Position numbers and translations under genes: made by a program
Assembly: GCA_001897425.1 (NCBI GenBank)
Contig: MKSW01000033.1
Location: forward strand, 615,445 to 679,444
Length of the DNA: 64,000 nt
DNA from: Actinobacteria bacterium 69-20
GTDB taxonomy: Bacteria > Actinomycetota > Actinomycetes > Mycobacteriales > Nakamurellaceae
Direction of reading: 5' to 3'
Shown here: positions 25,607 through 34,047 of the stretch, one piece after another
Numbering within the stretch: position 1 is the first letter of the stretch
Layout: each line of letters starts with the position of its first letter
Notes under the pieces: generated by a model
Databases searched by the model: none
Told to the model about the DNA's origin: nothing
The model's input: only the letters and a program-made list of their open reading frames with translations

Positions 25607-26092
25607 GTGCCCGCCCTGATCCTGCAGCTCTCCAGACTGGGGTTTCTGATCCTGCTCTGGCTGTTCATCCTTGCGGCGATCCGGGTGATCCGCTCGGATA
25701 TGCGGGTCGCCGCCGAGGGTCGCGTCGGTGTGACGGCGGCATCGAAACGGCAACAGCGCCGGAACACCATCCCGGCGCGTGCCACCGCGCTGCCCGGCGT
25801 TCGGCCCAGCACGCTGGTCGTCACGGCCGGCTCGATGGCCGGCACTCGGCTGCGCCTGCAGAACGGCCCCATCCTGATCGGCCGCGCGGAGGATTCCACG
25901 TTGGTCCTCGATGACGATTTCGCGTCGACCCGACATGCCCGCCTGATTCAGCAGGGCGACTGGTGGGCCGTGGAAGACCTCGGCTCGACCAACGGTACCT
26001 ATCTCGACCGCATCAAGATCACCGCGACAACCCCTGTGCCCGTGGGTGTTCCGATCCGGATCGGCCGATCGGTGATGGAGCTCCGCCCGTGA
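25607..26092 (+). CDS. fhaB: FhaB (FipA-like): membrane-anchored FHA-domain protein
   Basis: 161 residues from GTG 25607. One N-terminal membrane helix (LSRLGFLILLWLFILAAIRVI), a short linker, then an FHA domain with IGRAEDSTLVL, STRHARL and LGSTNGTYLDR. In actinobacteria it recruits cell-division and wall-synthesis proteins phosphorylated by PknB. Its stop overlaps the pstP start (GTGA at 26089). Length is normal. Confidence 0.93.
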   Translation: MPALILQLSRLGFLILLWLFILAAIRVIRSDMRVAAEGRVGVTAASKRQQRRNTIPARATALPGVRPSTLVVTAGSMAGTRLRLQNGPILIGRAEDSTLVLDDDFASTRHARLIQQGDWWAVEDLGSTNGTYLDRIKITATTPVPVGVPIRIGRSVMELRP

Positions 26093-28491
26093 CGGAGGAC
26101 CACCACCCCGGCTCCGATCCTGCGGCGCGCATCCCCGACGGCGACGCGGACCGGAACAGGGCACGCAGCGCGGGGGGGAACCCGCGCCAACAGTTGCACG
26201 TCGCCGCGCGCACCGACCCGGGCCTCATCCGCTCGAACAACGAGGATTCGTTCTTCGCCGGCGATCGGGTGCTCGTCGTCGCGGACGGCATGGGCGGCCA
26301 CGCCGCCGGCGAGGTCGCCTCTCGCCTGGTGGTGGAGGCGATCGCCCCACTGGACGAACGAGCCCCGAGCCCCGATCTGTCCGAAGACCTGATTGCGGCC
26401 ACCCGTCGCGGGAACGCGGCGATCGCCGGCCTGGTCGCCGAACACCCGGATCTCGACGGGATGGGCACCACCGTCACGGCCGTCCTGTTCGACGGACACC
26501 GCGCGGCGCTCGTCCACGTCGGAGACTCCCGCGCCTATCTCTATCGCGACGGCGTCCTGCACCAGCTCACCCACGACGACACGTTCGTCCAGTCGCTCGT
26601 CGACGAGGGCCGGATCACCGAGGAGCAGGCGCACGAACACCCGCAACGGAACCTGGTGCTGCGAGCGCTCACCGGGATCGACGTGGATCCGAGCGTCGCG
26701 ATCCGGGAGACTCACGCCGGGGACCGTTACCTGCTGTGCAGCGACGGCCTATGCGGCGTGGTCGAGGCGGAGCTGATCGGCGATGCGCTGGCGGACCCGA
26801 ACCCGAACGTCGCCGCCGACACCTTGATCCAGCTCTCGCTCGCCGCCGGGGCGCCGGACAATGTCACCGTCGTTGTCGCGGACGTGCTCGACATCGGTGA
26901 CGGCGCAGCGGATTTCGACCAACCTGTGCACATCGCGGCGCTCGATGATCCGGCCGCGACGAACCCCATCCAGCAGCTCACGCGCGAGATGCCGCGCGTC
27001 CCGCTGCCGCCGATCCCGGAGGAGCCCGGCGAGGTCGCGGAGATCCTGACCGGGTCCGAGGACTACGCAGAAGACGATATAGAAGACGACACCGAAGACG
27101 AGCCCGACGAAGACGTCGACGAGGACTTCGTAGAGGACGCGGCAGAAGACACAGCAGACGACGACTCCTGGGACGATTACTTCGATCCCGACGACAGCGC
27201 CTCTCACGCAAGCACTGATGCAAGCACCGACGCTGCCGCGGGTCACTCGGCCGCGACGATCGGTTCCGAGGTTCCCGATGACGCCCCGCCGTCCGCGGGC
27301 GTCGGCGAGAAGGCCGCCGATGACGCTGTTCTCGGCGCCGCGGGCGCCGCCCACGATTCCGGCGACGCGGCACCTACCTCGACCGGTCGCCCGACCGAGG
27401 CGAACACGCGCAGCGAAGCGGGCACCAAGACGAGCGCAGCGGGCACCAAGACGGACACCGCCGCGCAGCGGGCCGCGGGTTCGCGACCAGGCCGAGGCGC
27501 ACCGAAACCCGTGGCGGCGCGAGCGAAGTCGTCGAAGCAGACCCACCCGTCCGTCCGCCGCCGGTGGTATCGCCGCGGCGCGCTGGCCCTCGCGGTGATC
27601 GTCCTGCTCGGGGTCGCGATCACCGGTTCGACGATGTGGGTGCGCGGTCAGTACTTCGTCTCGGATCAGGGGAACCTCGTCGTCGTCTTCCGCGGCGTCG
27701 ACGGCACGCTGCTCGGCTGGCACCTGTCGACGTTCGAGGAGACCTCGTGCGCCGACAACACCGAGTGCACGCCGATGCGCGTCTCGGACCTGCAACCGGC
27801 CGCGCAGAACCAGGTGCGCGCCGGAATCAAGGCCGTCAACCTGGCCGACGCGCGCGATGTGGTGCAGCGGCTCTCCGGTCAACTGCTGCCGCCGTGCCCC
27901 CGCGGGCAGACGTCGTCGCCCACCGCCGATGACGCTGTTCCGGGCACCACCACATCGCCCGAGATCACTACCGAGACGCCGTCCGCGGCGCCACCGGTAC
28001 CACCGACGGACACCACTTCCTCCGGCAGCACGGCCGACAGCACGGCGACCCGCACCCCCCGCACCACCCCGGGCACGGCAGCCGCCGCACACGCTGCGGC
28101 ACCGACGACGTCCGCATCCCTCGCCCCGCCGCGCACCGAAGCCGCTGCGGCTACCGCCGCGCAGCGCGCGGATGGGGGCGCCGGTGGGCTCGTCGGAAAA
28201 GAACTCGCCGCGACCGGGAACCCCGAAAACACCGTCATACCAGGGAAAACCGGGTCGCGCGTGGCCGCAGCGGCCGGCGCAACGGCCCCGTCCGGTAGCG
28301 GCGCCGCGTCCCATACCACTGTGCCTACCAACCACACCGCATCTCCGACCAGCCACACCGGCGCGCCGACCAGCGACACCACCACCTCCGCACCCGGCCT
28401 GTCGACGGTGACGATGACGGAGACCGTGACCGCGACGCCGCTGGCCCCGGCGCCAGCGGTCCCGGGCGTCACCTGCCGGAGCGTCCCGTGA
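26089..28491 (+). CDS. pstP: PstP: PP2C-family Ser/Thr phosphatase, unusually long
   Basis: 800 residues, against ~510 in M. tuberculosis. Residues ~35-280 are a PPM phosphatase with metal-binding NNEDS (D53), VVADGMGGH (D66), GDSRAYL, LLCSDGL and GAPDNVTVVV. A very acidic segment follows (~324-369), then an Ala/Thr-rich linker, one membrane helix (~498-518, RRGALALAVIVLLGVAITGS), a small extracellular domain ending with cysteines in SCADNTECTP, and a ~190-residue Thr/Ala/Ser-rich tail. It reverses PknB phosphorylation. The extra length comes from low-complexity regions, which carry three copies of the dispersed motif. GTG 26089 overlaps the fhaB stop; its own stop overlaps the rodA GTG. Confidence 0.93.
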   Translation: MTEDHHPGSDPAARIPDGDADRNRARSAGGNPRQQLHVAARTDPGLIRSNNEDSFFAGDRVLVVADGMGGHAAGEVASRLVVEAIAPLDERAPSPDLSEDLIAATRRGNAAIAGLVAEHPDLDGMGTTVTAVLFDGHRAALVHVGDSRAYLYRDGVLHQLTHDDTFVQSLVDEGRITEEQAHEHPQRNLVLRALTGIDVDPSVAIRETHAGDRYLLCSDGLCGVVEAELIGDALADPNPNVAADTLIQLSLAAGAPDNVTVVVADVLDIGDGAADFDQPVHIAALDDPAATNPIQQLTREMPRVPLPPIPEEPGEVAEILTGSEDYAEDDIEDDTEDEPDEDVDEDFVEDAAEDTADDDSWDDYFDPDDSASHASTDASTDAAAGHSAATIGSEVPDDAPPSAGVGEKAADDAVLGAAGAAHDSGDAAPTSTGRPTEANTRSEAGTKTSAAGTKTDTAAQRAAGSRPGRGAPKPVAARAKSSKQTHPSVRRRWYRRGALALAVIVLLGVAITGSTMWVRGQYFVSDQGNLVVVFRGVDGTLLGWHLSTFEETSCADNTECTPMRVSDLQPAAQNQVRAGIKAVNLADARDVVQRLSGQLLPPCPRGQTSSPTADDAVPGTTTSPEITTETPSAAPPVPPTDTTSSGSTADSTATRTPRTTPGTAAAAHAAAPTTSASLAPPRTEAAAATAAQRADGGAGGLVGKELAATGNPENTVIPGKTGSRVAAAAGATAPSGSGAASHTTVPTNHTASPTSHTGAPTSDTTTSAPGLSTVTMTETVTATPLAPAPAVPGVTCRSVP
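27319..27337 (+). repeat. Dispersed motif copy 2 (GATGACGCTGTTCTCGGCG), in the pstP linker
   Basis: In-frame, encoding DDAVLG in the low-complexity linker before the membrane helix. Confidence 0.6.
27928..27946 (+). repeat. Dispersed motif copy 3 (GATGACGCTGTTCCGGGCA), in the pstP tail
   Basis: In-frame, encoding DDAVPG at the start of the Thr-rich extracellular tail. Confidence 0.6.
28221..28239 (-). repeat. Dispersed motif copy 4, inverted variant, in the pstP tail
   Basis: The complement reads TATGACGGTGTTTTCGGGG, two changes from the consensus. On the coding strand it gives ENTVI. Confidence 0.45.
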
Positions 28492-29975
28492 CCGGCGGCC
28501 CCGGCAGCCCCGCCGGCCTCAGCGGCAACAGCGGCAACGGCAGCCCAGCCGGCAGCGCCAAAGCAAATACCGCCGCACCTTCGAACAGGCGCCCCCGCCG
28601 CCGCACCGGCCGCGGCGCGGAACTGTGGCTGCTCATCTTCGCGGCGATCATCGTCACCGCCGCCCTGATGATCGTCGAGCTGAATCAGCATCAGGCGCTC
28701 AAGATCGAGCTTGTCTATTACGGCGGCGGATACCTCGCGGTGTTCGCGATCGCGCATGTGGTGGTCCGGGCGCTCGCGCCGTACGCGGATCCGCTGATGT
28801 TGCCGCTGGTCGCCCTGCTCAACGGTCTCGGGCTGGTGATGATCTACCGGCTGGATCTCGCCGAGGCGGCCAAGCACGCGAACGCCACGCCGCAGGCGCC
28901 GCTGCAGCTGCTGTGGACGGCGGTGTCCCTGGTGCTGTTCCTGGTCACGCTGCTGGTGATCCGCGACCACACAAGCCTGCAGTCGTACCCCTACACACTC
29001 GCGTTCGCCGGGCTGATCTTCCTCGCCCTGCCCGCAGCCCTGCCCCGGTCCCTGTCCGAGGTGAACGGGGCGAAGATCTGGATCCGCATCCCCGGGCTGC
29101 TGTCCGTCCAGCCGAGCGAGTTCGCCAAGATCACGCTGATCGTGTTCGCGGCGGCCTTCCTGGTCTCCAAACGCGGCGTCCTGTCGACGGCCGGGCCGAG
29201 GTTCCTCGGTCTCACTCTCCCGCGGATCCGCGACCTCGGGCCGCTGGTCGCGCTGCTGGCGGTCTCCCTCGGCGTCCTGGTGGTGAGCAACGACCTCGGC
29301 CCGGCCCTGCTGATCTTCGGCGTGCTGCTCGCCATGGTGTATCTGGCGACCAGCCGGGTGTCATGGCTGATCATCGGGCTGCTCGCGTTCGCGGGCGGTG
29401 CCGTCCTCGCGTATCAGTTCGTGCCGCACCTGCGGGTGCGCGTCGACATCTGGCTACATCCGTTCGCGGACCCGCAGGGCGCGAGCTACCAGCTCGTGCA
29501 GTCGCTGTTCGGGCTCGGCACCGGCGGGATCTTCGGAACCGGGCTCGGCGCGGGGCGCCCGGATATCGTGCCGTACGCGTCGACCGACTTCATCACGGCC
29601 GCGCTCGGCGAGGAGCTGGGCCTGGTCGGGCTCACCGCGATCATCGTCTGCTTCATGATCCTGGTCGGGCGCGGCATGCGCGCCGCGCTCGCCGCGCGGG
29701 ACAACTTCGGCTCGCTGCTCGCGGCCGGGCTGTCGTTCTCCATCGGGCTGCAGGTGTTCGTGATCATCGGCGGGGTCACCGGCCTCATCCCGCTGACCGG
29801 GCTCACCACGCCGTTCGTGTCCTACGGCGGCTCCAGCCTGCTGGCAAACTACATCATCCTCGCGCTGCTGCTGCGCATATCGGACTCGTCCCGGCGGCCA
29901 CCCGTGAAACAGCCGCGCCGCACCGGAACGCTGGCCCAGGCGCGCACCGAGATCCTGTCGCGGAGTGCGAAATGA
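28488..29975 (+). CDS. rodA: RodA/FtsW-family peptidoglycan glycosyltransferase
   Basis: A 495-residue polytopic SEDS protein. After a Gly/Ser-rich cytoplasmic start come about ten membrane helices; family landmarks include IPGLLSVQPSEFAKITLIVF, LVVSNDLGPALLIFGVLLAM, the long extracellular segment SYQLVQSLFGLGTGGIFGTGLG and the last-helix motif TTPFVSYGGSSLLANY. It polymerises lipid II together with the transpeptidase encoded next (ATGA overlap at 29972). It is placed between phosphatase and kinase genes, as in other actinobacteria. Confidence 0.93.
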   Translation: MTGGPGSPAGLSGNSGNGSPAGSAKANTAAPSNRRPRRRTGRGAELWLLIFAAIIVTAALMIVELNQHQALKIELVYYGGGYLAVFAIAHVVVRALAPYADPLMLPLVALLNGLGLVMIYRLDLAEAAKHANATPQAPLQLLWTAVSLVLFLVTLLVIRDHTSLQSYPYTLAFAGLIFLALPAALPRSLSEVNGAKIWIRIPGLLSVQPSEFAKITLIVFAAAFLVSKRGVLSTAGPRFLGLTLPRIRDLGPLVALLAVSLGVLVVSNDLGPALLIFGVLLAMVYLATSRVSWLIIGLLAFAGGAVLAYQFVPHLRVRVDIWLHPFADPQGASYQLVQSLFGLGTGGIFGTGLGAGRPDIVPYASTDFITAALGEELGLVGLTAIIVCFMILVGRGMRAALAARDNFGSLLAAGLSFSIGLQVFVIIGGVTGLIPLTGLTTPFVSYGGSSLLANYIILALLLRISDSSRRPPVKQPRRTGTLAQARTEILSRSAK

Positions 29976-31474
29976 AGCCCTCCATGCGGAAACTCGGCGC
30001 GGCCATCATCGTGATGCTGGTCGCGCTGATGGCGAACCTGACGTACATCCAGGTCGTCAAGGCGGTGGACTACCGACACGATCCGAACAACCGCCGCACC
30101 GTGCTGGAGGAGTACTCGCGCGCCCGCGGGCAGATCACCGCGTCCGGCGGGGTGGTGCTCGCCCAGTCGAACCCCTCCAAGGACCAGTACCGCTATCAGC
30201 GCGTCTACCCGGGCGGCGCGATGTACGCGAACCTGACCGGCTACTACTCGCTGCGCTACGGCCCGACCGGCCTCGAGCGGCTGCAGAACGACCTGCTCGC
30301 CGGCAACGACCCGCAACTGTTCGTCGAGCAACTCTCCGACCTGATCACCGGACGCGACCCGCAGGGCGGCAACGTCCAGCTGACCATCGTCCCGGCGGTT
30401 CAGAAGGCCGCCTATGACGGGCTGTCCGCGAAGGGCTACGTCGGGGCGGTGGTGGCCATCAACCCGTCCACCGGGGCGATCCTCGCGATGGCGTCGACAC
30501 CCTCGTACGACCCGAACCCGCTGGCCAGCCACAGCGAGGACGTGCAACGCAAGGCGTACAACCAGCTGGTGGAAGCGTCCCCCTCGCCGATCCTGGATCG
30601 GACCATCGGCGCCGTCTACCCGCCGGGATCAACGTTCAAGCTGGTCGTCACCGCGGCCGCGCTGCAGCACGGCTTCACGCCGCAGTCGCAGGTTCCGGGC
30701 GCACCGACCATCACCCTTCCGGACACCGGCGGCGCGACCCTGTCCAACTACGACAGGGAAGCGTGCGCCGGTCGCGGCGGGGCCTCGGTGACGCTGACCC
30801 AGGCGTTGGCGTACTCGTGCAACACTGCCTACGCGACCGTGGCCATGGACATCGGCGCGGCCGCGCTGAAGCAGCAGGCCGCGGCGTTCGGCATCACCGG
30901 CGACAACTCCTCGATCGACGGCTTCCCGGTCGCCGCGTCCCGCACCGGAACCATGGAGACCGCCAGCGGGGCAACGGATCTCGGCGCGTTGGCGCAGTCG
31001 GGGATCGGGCAGCGGGATGTCGCGCTCACTCCGCTCGAGGACGCGGTGGTCGCCGCGACCATCGCCAATGGCGGACAGCGGATGCAGCCGTACCTCGTCG
31101 CGAAGACCACCCGGCCGGACCTGTCCGTGATCGATCAGGCCACCCCCGTCTCGCTCGGCCAGGCGATACCGGCGTCCGTGGCCGACGAGATCCGCACCAT
31201 GATGGTGGCCTCCGAGAACGCCACGCCCGGCAGCGGGCACATCGCCGGCATCACCATCGCCTCGAAGACGGGGACGGCGGAGCACGGCACCGATCCCAAG
31301 AACACCCCACCGCATGCGTGGTATGTCGCGTTCGCCCCGGCCGATCACCCGAAGGTGGCCGTCGCGGTGTTCGTGGCCAACGGCGGCGATCGCGGGCTGA
31401 ACGCCACCGGTGCGACCGTCGCGGCCCCGATCGGCCGCGACGTGATCGCCGCGGCTCTGGCAGGCTTGTCATGA
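29972..31474 (+). CDS. pbpA: PbpA: class B penicillin-binding protein (transpeptidase)
   Basis: 500 residues: a short N-terminal cytoplasmic tail, one signal-anchor helix (~8-27), a dimerisation domain beginning YSRARGQITASGG, and the transpeptidase domain with S220-T-F-K223 (YPPGSTFK), S282-C-N284 and K432-T-G434. It crosslinks peptidoglycan as the partner of RodA. Its stop overlaps the ATG of a 72-codon ORF at 31471. Confidence 0.94.
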   Translation: MKPSMRKLGAAIIVMLVALMANLTYIQVVKAVDYRHDPNNRRTVLEEYSRARGQITASGGVVLAQSNPSKDQYRYQRVYPGGAMYANLTGYYSLRYGPTGLERLQNDLLAGNDPQLFVEQLSDLITGRDPQGGNVQLTIVPAVQKAAYDGLSAKGYVGAVVAINPSTGAILAMASTPSYDPNPLASHSEDVQRKAYNQLVEASPSPILDRTIGAVYPPGSTFKLVVTAAALQHGFTPQSQVPGAPTITLPDTGGATLSNYDREACAGRGGASVTLTQALAYSCNTAYATVAMDIGAAALKQQAAAFGITGDNSSIDGFPVAASRTGTMETASGATDLGALAQSGIGQRDVALTPLEDAVVAATIANGGQRMQPYLVAKTTRPDLSVIDQATPVSLGQAIPASVADEIRTMMVASENATPGSGHIAGITIASKTGTAEHGTDPKNTPPHAWYVAFAPADHPKVAVAVFVANGGDRGLNATGATVAAPIGRDVIAAALAGLS

Positions 31475-31689
31475 TGAGCGCTCGGGAGCGGTGCCAGGAC
31501 CTGCGACAATACAAGAAGTGCCGGGCGACGCAGGAGGGTCCGGTCGGCGACGCGGACGTGGTGCCGAGCGTGGCGGGTATCGTCATCCGCCACGAGCCGC
31601 GTCACGGGCAGCGTGGTGGAACGTCATATGAGATGCGGGACGCGGCGCGCAAGGCGACCGGGCGACGGGCGCCGGAAGGCGGTAAGTGA
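31471..31689 (+). CDS. Small basic ORF exactly filling the pbpA-pknB gap
   Basis: 72 codons from ATG 31471, overlapping the pbpA stop (ATGA) and the pknB GTG (GTGA at 31686). The peptide starts MMSARERCQDLRQYKKCRAT and is rich in Arg/Lys with two cysteines. Third codon positions are mostly G or C, as expected for a gene here. In mycobacteria this interval holds pknA; no kinase motif (HRD, DFG) remains here. It may be a real small protein, or a leader or spacer. I do not recognise it. Confidence 0.4.
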   Translation: MMSARERCQDLRQYKKCRATQEGPVGDADVVPSVAGIVIRHEPRHGQRGGTSYEMRDAARKATGRRAPEGGK

Positions 31690-33944
31690 ACGGTGAGTCG
31701 ATGACCGGGAACCTGTTGGGCGACCGTTACCAGGTGGGTGACACGCTCGGCTTCGGGGGCATGAGCGAGGTGCACCGCGGCCGTGACGTGCGCCTGGGCC
31801 GGGACGTGGCGATCAAGGTGCTGCGCGCGGACCTGGCTCGCGACCCCACGTTCCAGACGCGGTTCCGCCGGGAGGCGCAGAATGCTGCGTCGCTCAACCA
31901 TCCGGCCATCGTGGCGGTGTACGACACCGGCGAGATGCTGGGCGACGGCGTGACGCTGCCGTACATCGTCATGGAATATGTGGACGGCGAGACGCTGCGC
32001 GACGTCGTCAAGCGCGAGGGTCCGATGGCGCCCAAGCGGGCGATGGAGATCACCGCGGATATCTGTGCGGCACTGGACTTCTCGCATCGGCACGGCATCA
32101 TCCACCGCGACGTGAAGCCGGCCAACGTGATGCTGACCCGGGCCGGCGCGGTGAAGGTGATGGACTTCGGGATCGCCCGGGCGGTGACGGACGGGCAGGC
32201 CACCGTCACGGCCACGGCCGCGGTGATCGGCACCGCCCAGTACCTCTCCCCCGAACAGGCCCGCGGCGAGGCGGTCGACGCCCGTTCGGACGTGTACGCG
32301 ACCGGCTGCGTGCTCTACGAACTGCTCACCGGCACACCGCCGTTCTCCGGGGACTCCCCGGTGGCGGTCGCGTACCAGCATGTGCGCGAGGAGCCGAGGC
32401 CGCCGTCCGCCGTGCACCCTGGGGTCCCGCAGGACCTCGACGCGATCGTGCTCAAGGCGCTGAACAAGAACCCGATGAACCGCTACCAGACGGCCGCGGA
32501 CATGCGCTCGGATCTGGTGCGGGCACTGGCCGGCCAGGCGGTGCACGCGACGCCCGTCATGAACGATGCCGACCGCACTGCCCTGCTCGGTTCGGTGCCC
32601 GCCGTCCGTGCTCCGGGCACCCGGACATTGGTCACGGCGACGCCGAGCATCCTCGAGCCGCAGGGCCATTGGGTGGACGAGACCGCGCACTCGAAGCGGG
32701 TGTGGGGATTCGTCGGGATCGGCGCCGTCTGCCTGGTGCTGCTCGCCGGGGCGATCTACCTGACGCTGAAGATCACCGGTGCGCCGCCGCCCGCGAAACA
32801 GGTTGCGGTGCCGTCGGTTTCGAATATGACGCCGGAACAGGCCACGGCCGAGTTGCACAAATACAACCTGACCGTGGCGCAGCCGTTGAAGCACGCGGCG
32901 TCGGCGGCGGACAAGAAGGGCCTGATCGTCAACCAGGATCCGAGCGGCGGCGTGCCCGTGGCGCAGGGATCGGCGGTCACGCTCACGGTGGGCGACGGCG
33001 TCGACCAGGTGGCCGTGCCCAACGTGCAAGGGATGGACGCGCAGAAGGCGCAGGCCACGATCCAGAAGGCGAACCTGGTCTACAAGGAGCAGCTGATCTA
33101 CTCGAGCACGGCCAAGGGCCGCGTCGATCATCAGGATCCGGAACCGCAGACGGCGGTCGCACCGGGGGCCACGGTGACGGTGTTCATCTCGCAGGGTGCG
33201 CAGGTCACCACGGTCCCGGCGGCGGACCAGTTGATCGGGGTGCCCGTCACCCAGGCTGAGGCGGCGCTGACGGCCGCGCAGCTCAAGTTCGTCCCGCAGT
33301 CGCAGCCGAGCGACCAGCCGAAGGATCAGGTGCTCTCGCTCGGCGGCGGGGTGAAGCCGGGCGACCAGGTACAGGTCAACACGGTGATCACGCTGATGGT
33401 GTCGGACAACTCGATGATGAAGATGCCGTCGCTCGTCAACCTGTTGCCCGCGGACGCGCTGGCCAAACTGACCAGCCCGGACGTCGGATGGACCGGTACC
33501 AATGACTACCTCACCCAGCGTCAGGTGCCGAATCCGAACAAGGCGCTGTGGGGGCGCATCACCGGGCAGATCCCCAAGGCCGGCGACGCCGTGCCGAAGG
33601 ATTCGCTGATCCAGGTCACGATCGGGGTAGAGCCGCAGATCACGGTTCCGGACATGTCCGGCATGACGAAGGACCAGGCCCTGGCCGCGCTCAAGGGCGC
33701 GGGCTGGAACGGGCAGCTCACCGTGGTCACTGAGGGCGGCCAGACGCCTCCGCCGGGCCTGGGCGGCACGGTGATTCCGGGGATGCAGGACCCGGCGTCG
33801 GCCAGCCAGATCCCGATGACGGGCGGTGTGACGATCCACATCTACCCGCCGGAGGCGACGACCGGTCCGCCGACTAGCGGACAGCCCGGCGGGGGCGGCG
33901 GTGGTAACGGTGGCGGCGGAGGAAACGGCGGCGGAGGCGGGTAG
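31686..33944 (+). CDS. pknB: PknB: PASTA-domain Ser/Thr protein kinase
   Basis: 752 residues. The kinase domain (~12-280) has LGFGGMSEVHRG, ATP-binding K44, HRDVKPAN (D142), DFG at 160-162 and a Thr-rich activation loop (ATVTATAAVIGT). A membrane helix (~339-362) leads to about five PASTA repeats (starting near VAVPSVSNM, VAVPNVQGM, VTTVPAADQ, MKMPSLVNL, ITVPDMSGM), one more than in M. tuberculosis, and a glycine-rich end. It senses wall fragments and phosphorylates division and wall proteins, with FhaA/FhaB as readers and PstP as the opposing phosphatase. GTG 31686 is coupled to the small upstream ORF; ATG 31701 is an alternative. Confidence 0.94.
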   Translation: MNGESMTGNLLGDRYQVGDTLGFGGMSEVHRGRDVRLGRDVAIKVLRADLARDPTFQTRFRREAQNAASLNHPAIVAVYDTGEMLGDGVTLPYIVMEYVDGETLRDVVKREGPMAPKRAMEITADICAALDFSHRHGIIHRDVKPANVMLTRAGAVKVMDFGIARAVTDGQATVTATAAVIGTAQYLSPEQARGEAVDARSDVYATGCVLYELLTGTPPFSGDSPVAVAYQHVREEPRPPSAVHPGVPQDLDAIVLKALNKNPMNRYQTAADMRSDLVRALAGQAVHATPVMNDADRTALLGSVPAVRAPGTRTLVTATPSILEPQGHWVDETAHSKRVWGFVGIGAVCLVLLAGAIYLTLKITGAPPPAKQVAVPSVSNMTPEQATAELHKYNLTVAQPLKHAASAADKKGLIVNQDPSGGVPVAQGSAVTLTVGDGVDQVAVPNVQGMDAQKAQATIQKANLVYKEQLIYSSTAKGRVDHQDPEPQTAVAPGATVTVFISQGAQVTTVPAADQLIGVPVTQAEAALTAAQLKFVPQSQPSDQPKDQVLSLGGGVKPGDQVQVNTVITLMVSDNSMMKMPSLVNLLPADALAKLTSPDVGWTGTNDYLTQRQVPNPNKALWGRITGQIPKAGDAVPKDSLIQVTIGVEPQITVPDMSGMTKDQALAALKGAGWNGQLTVVTEGGQTPPPGLGGTVIPGMQDPASASQIPMTGGVTIHIYPPEATTGPPTSGQPGGGGGGNGGGGGNGGGGG

Positions 33945-33956
33945 TCCTGCGCGTTC

Positions 33957-33983
33957 TCGGGCGGTCGGCGATCGGCCGCCCGA
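33957..33983 (+). terminator. Hairpin after pknB
   Basis: TCGGGCGG (33957-33964) pairs with CCGCCCGA (33976-33983) around an 11-base loop, 12 bases after the pknB stop. No T-run follows, which is usual in high-GC actinobacteria. It probably ends the fhaA-pknB transcript. Confidence 0.5.
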
Positions 33984-34047
33984 AGACGCGTCAGATTGGC
34001 GCGCCGTTCTCAGGAAATCCCCACACCCTTCGGCCACCCTGTAGGAC

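Noticed and set aside
31475..31685. A decayed pknA
   Set aside because: No kinase motifs in any frame, and only ~210 bases.
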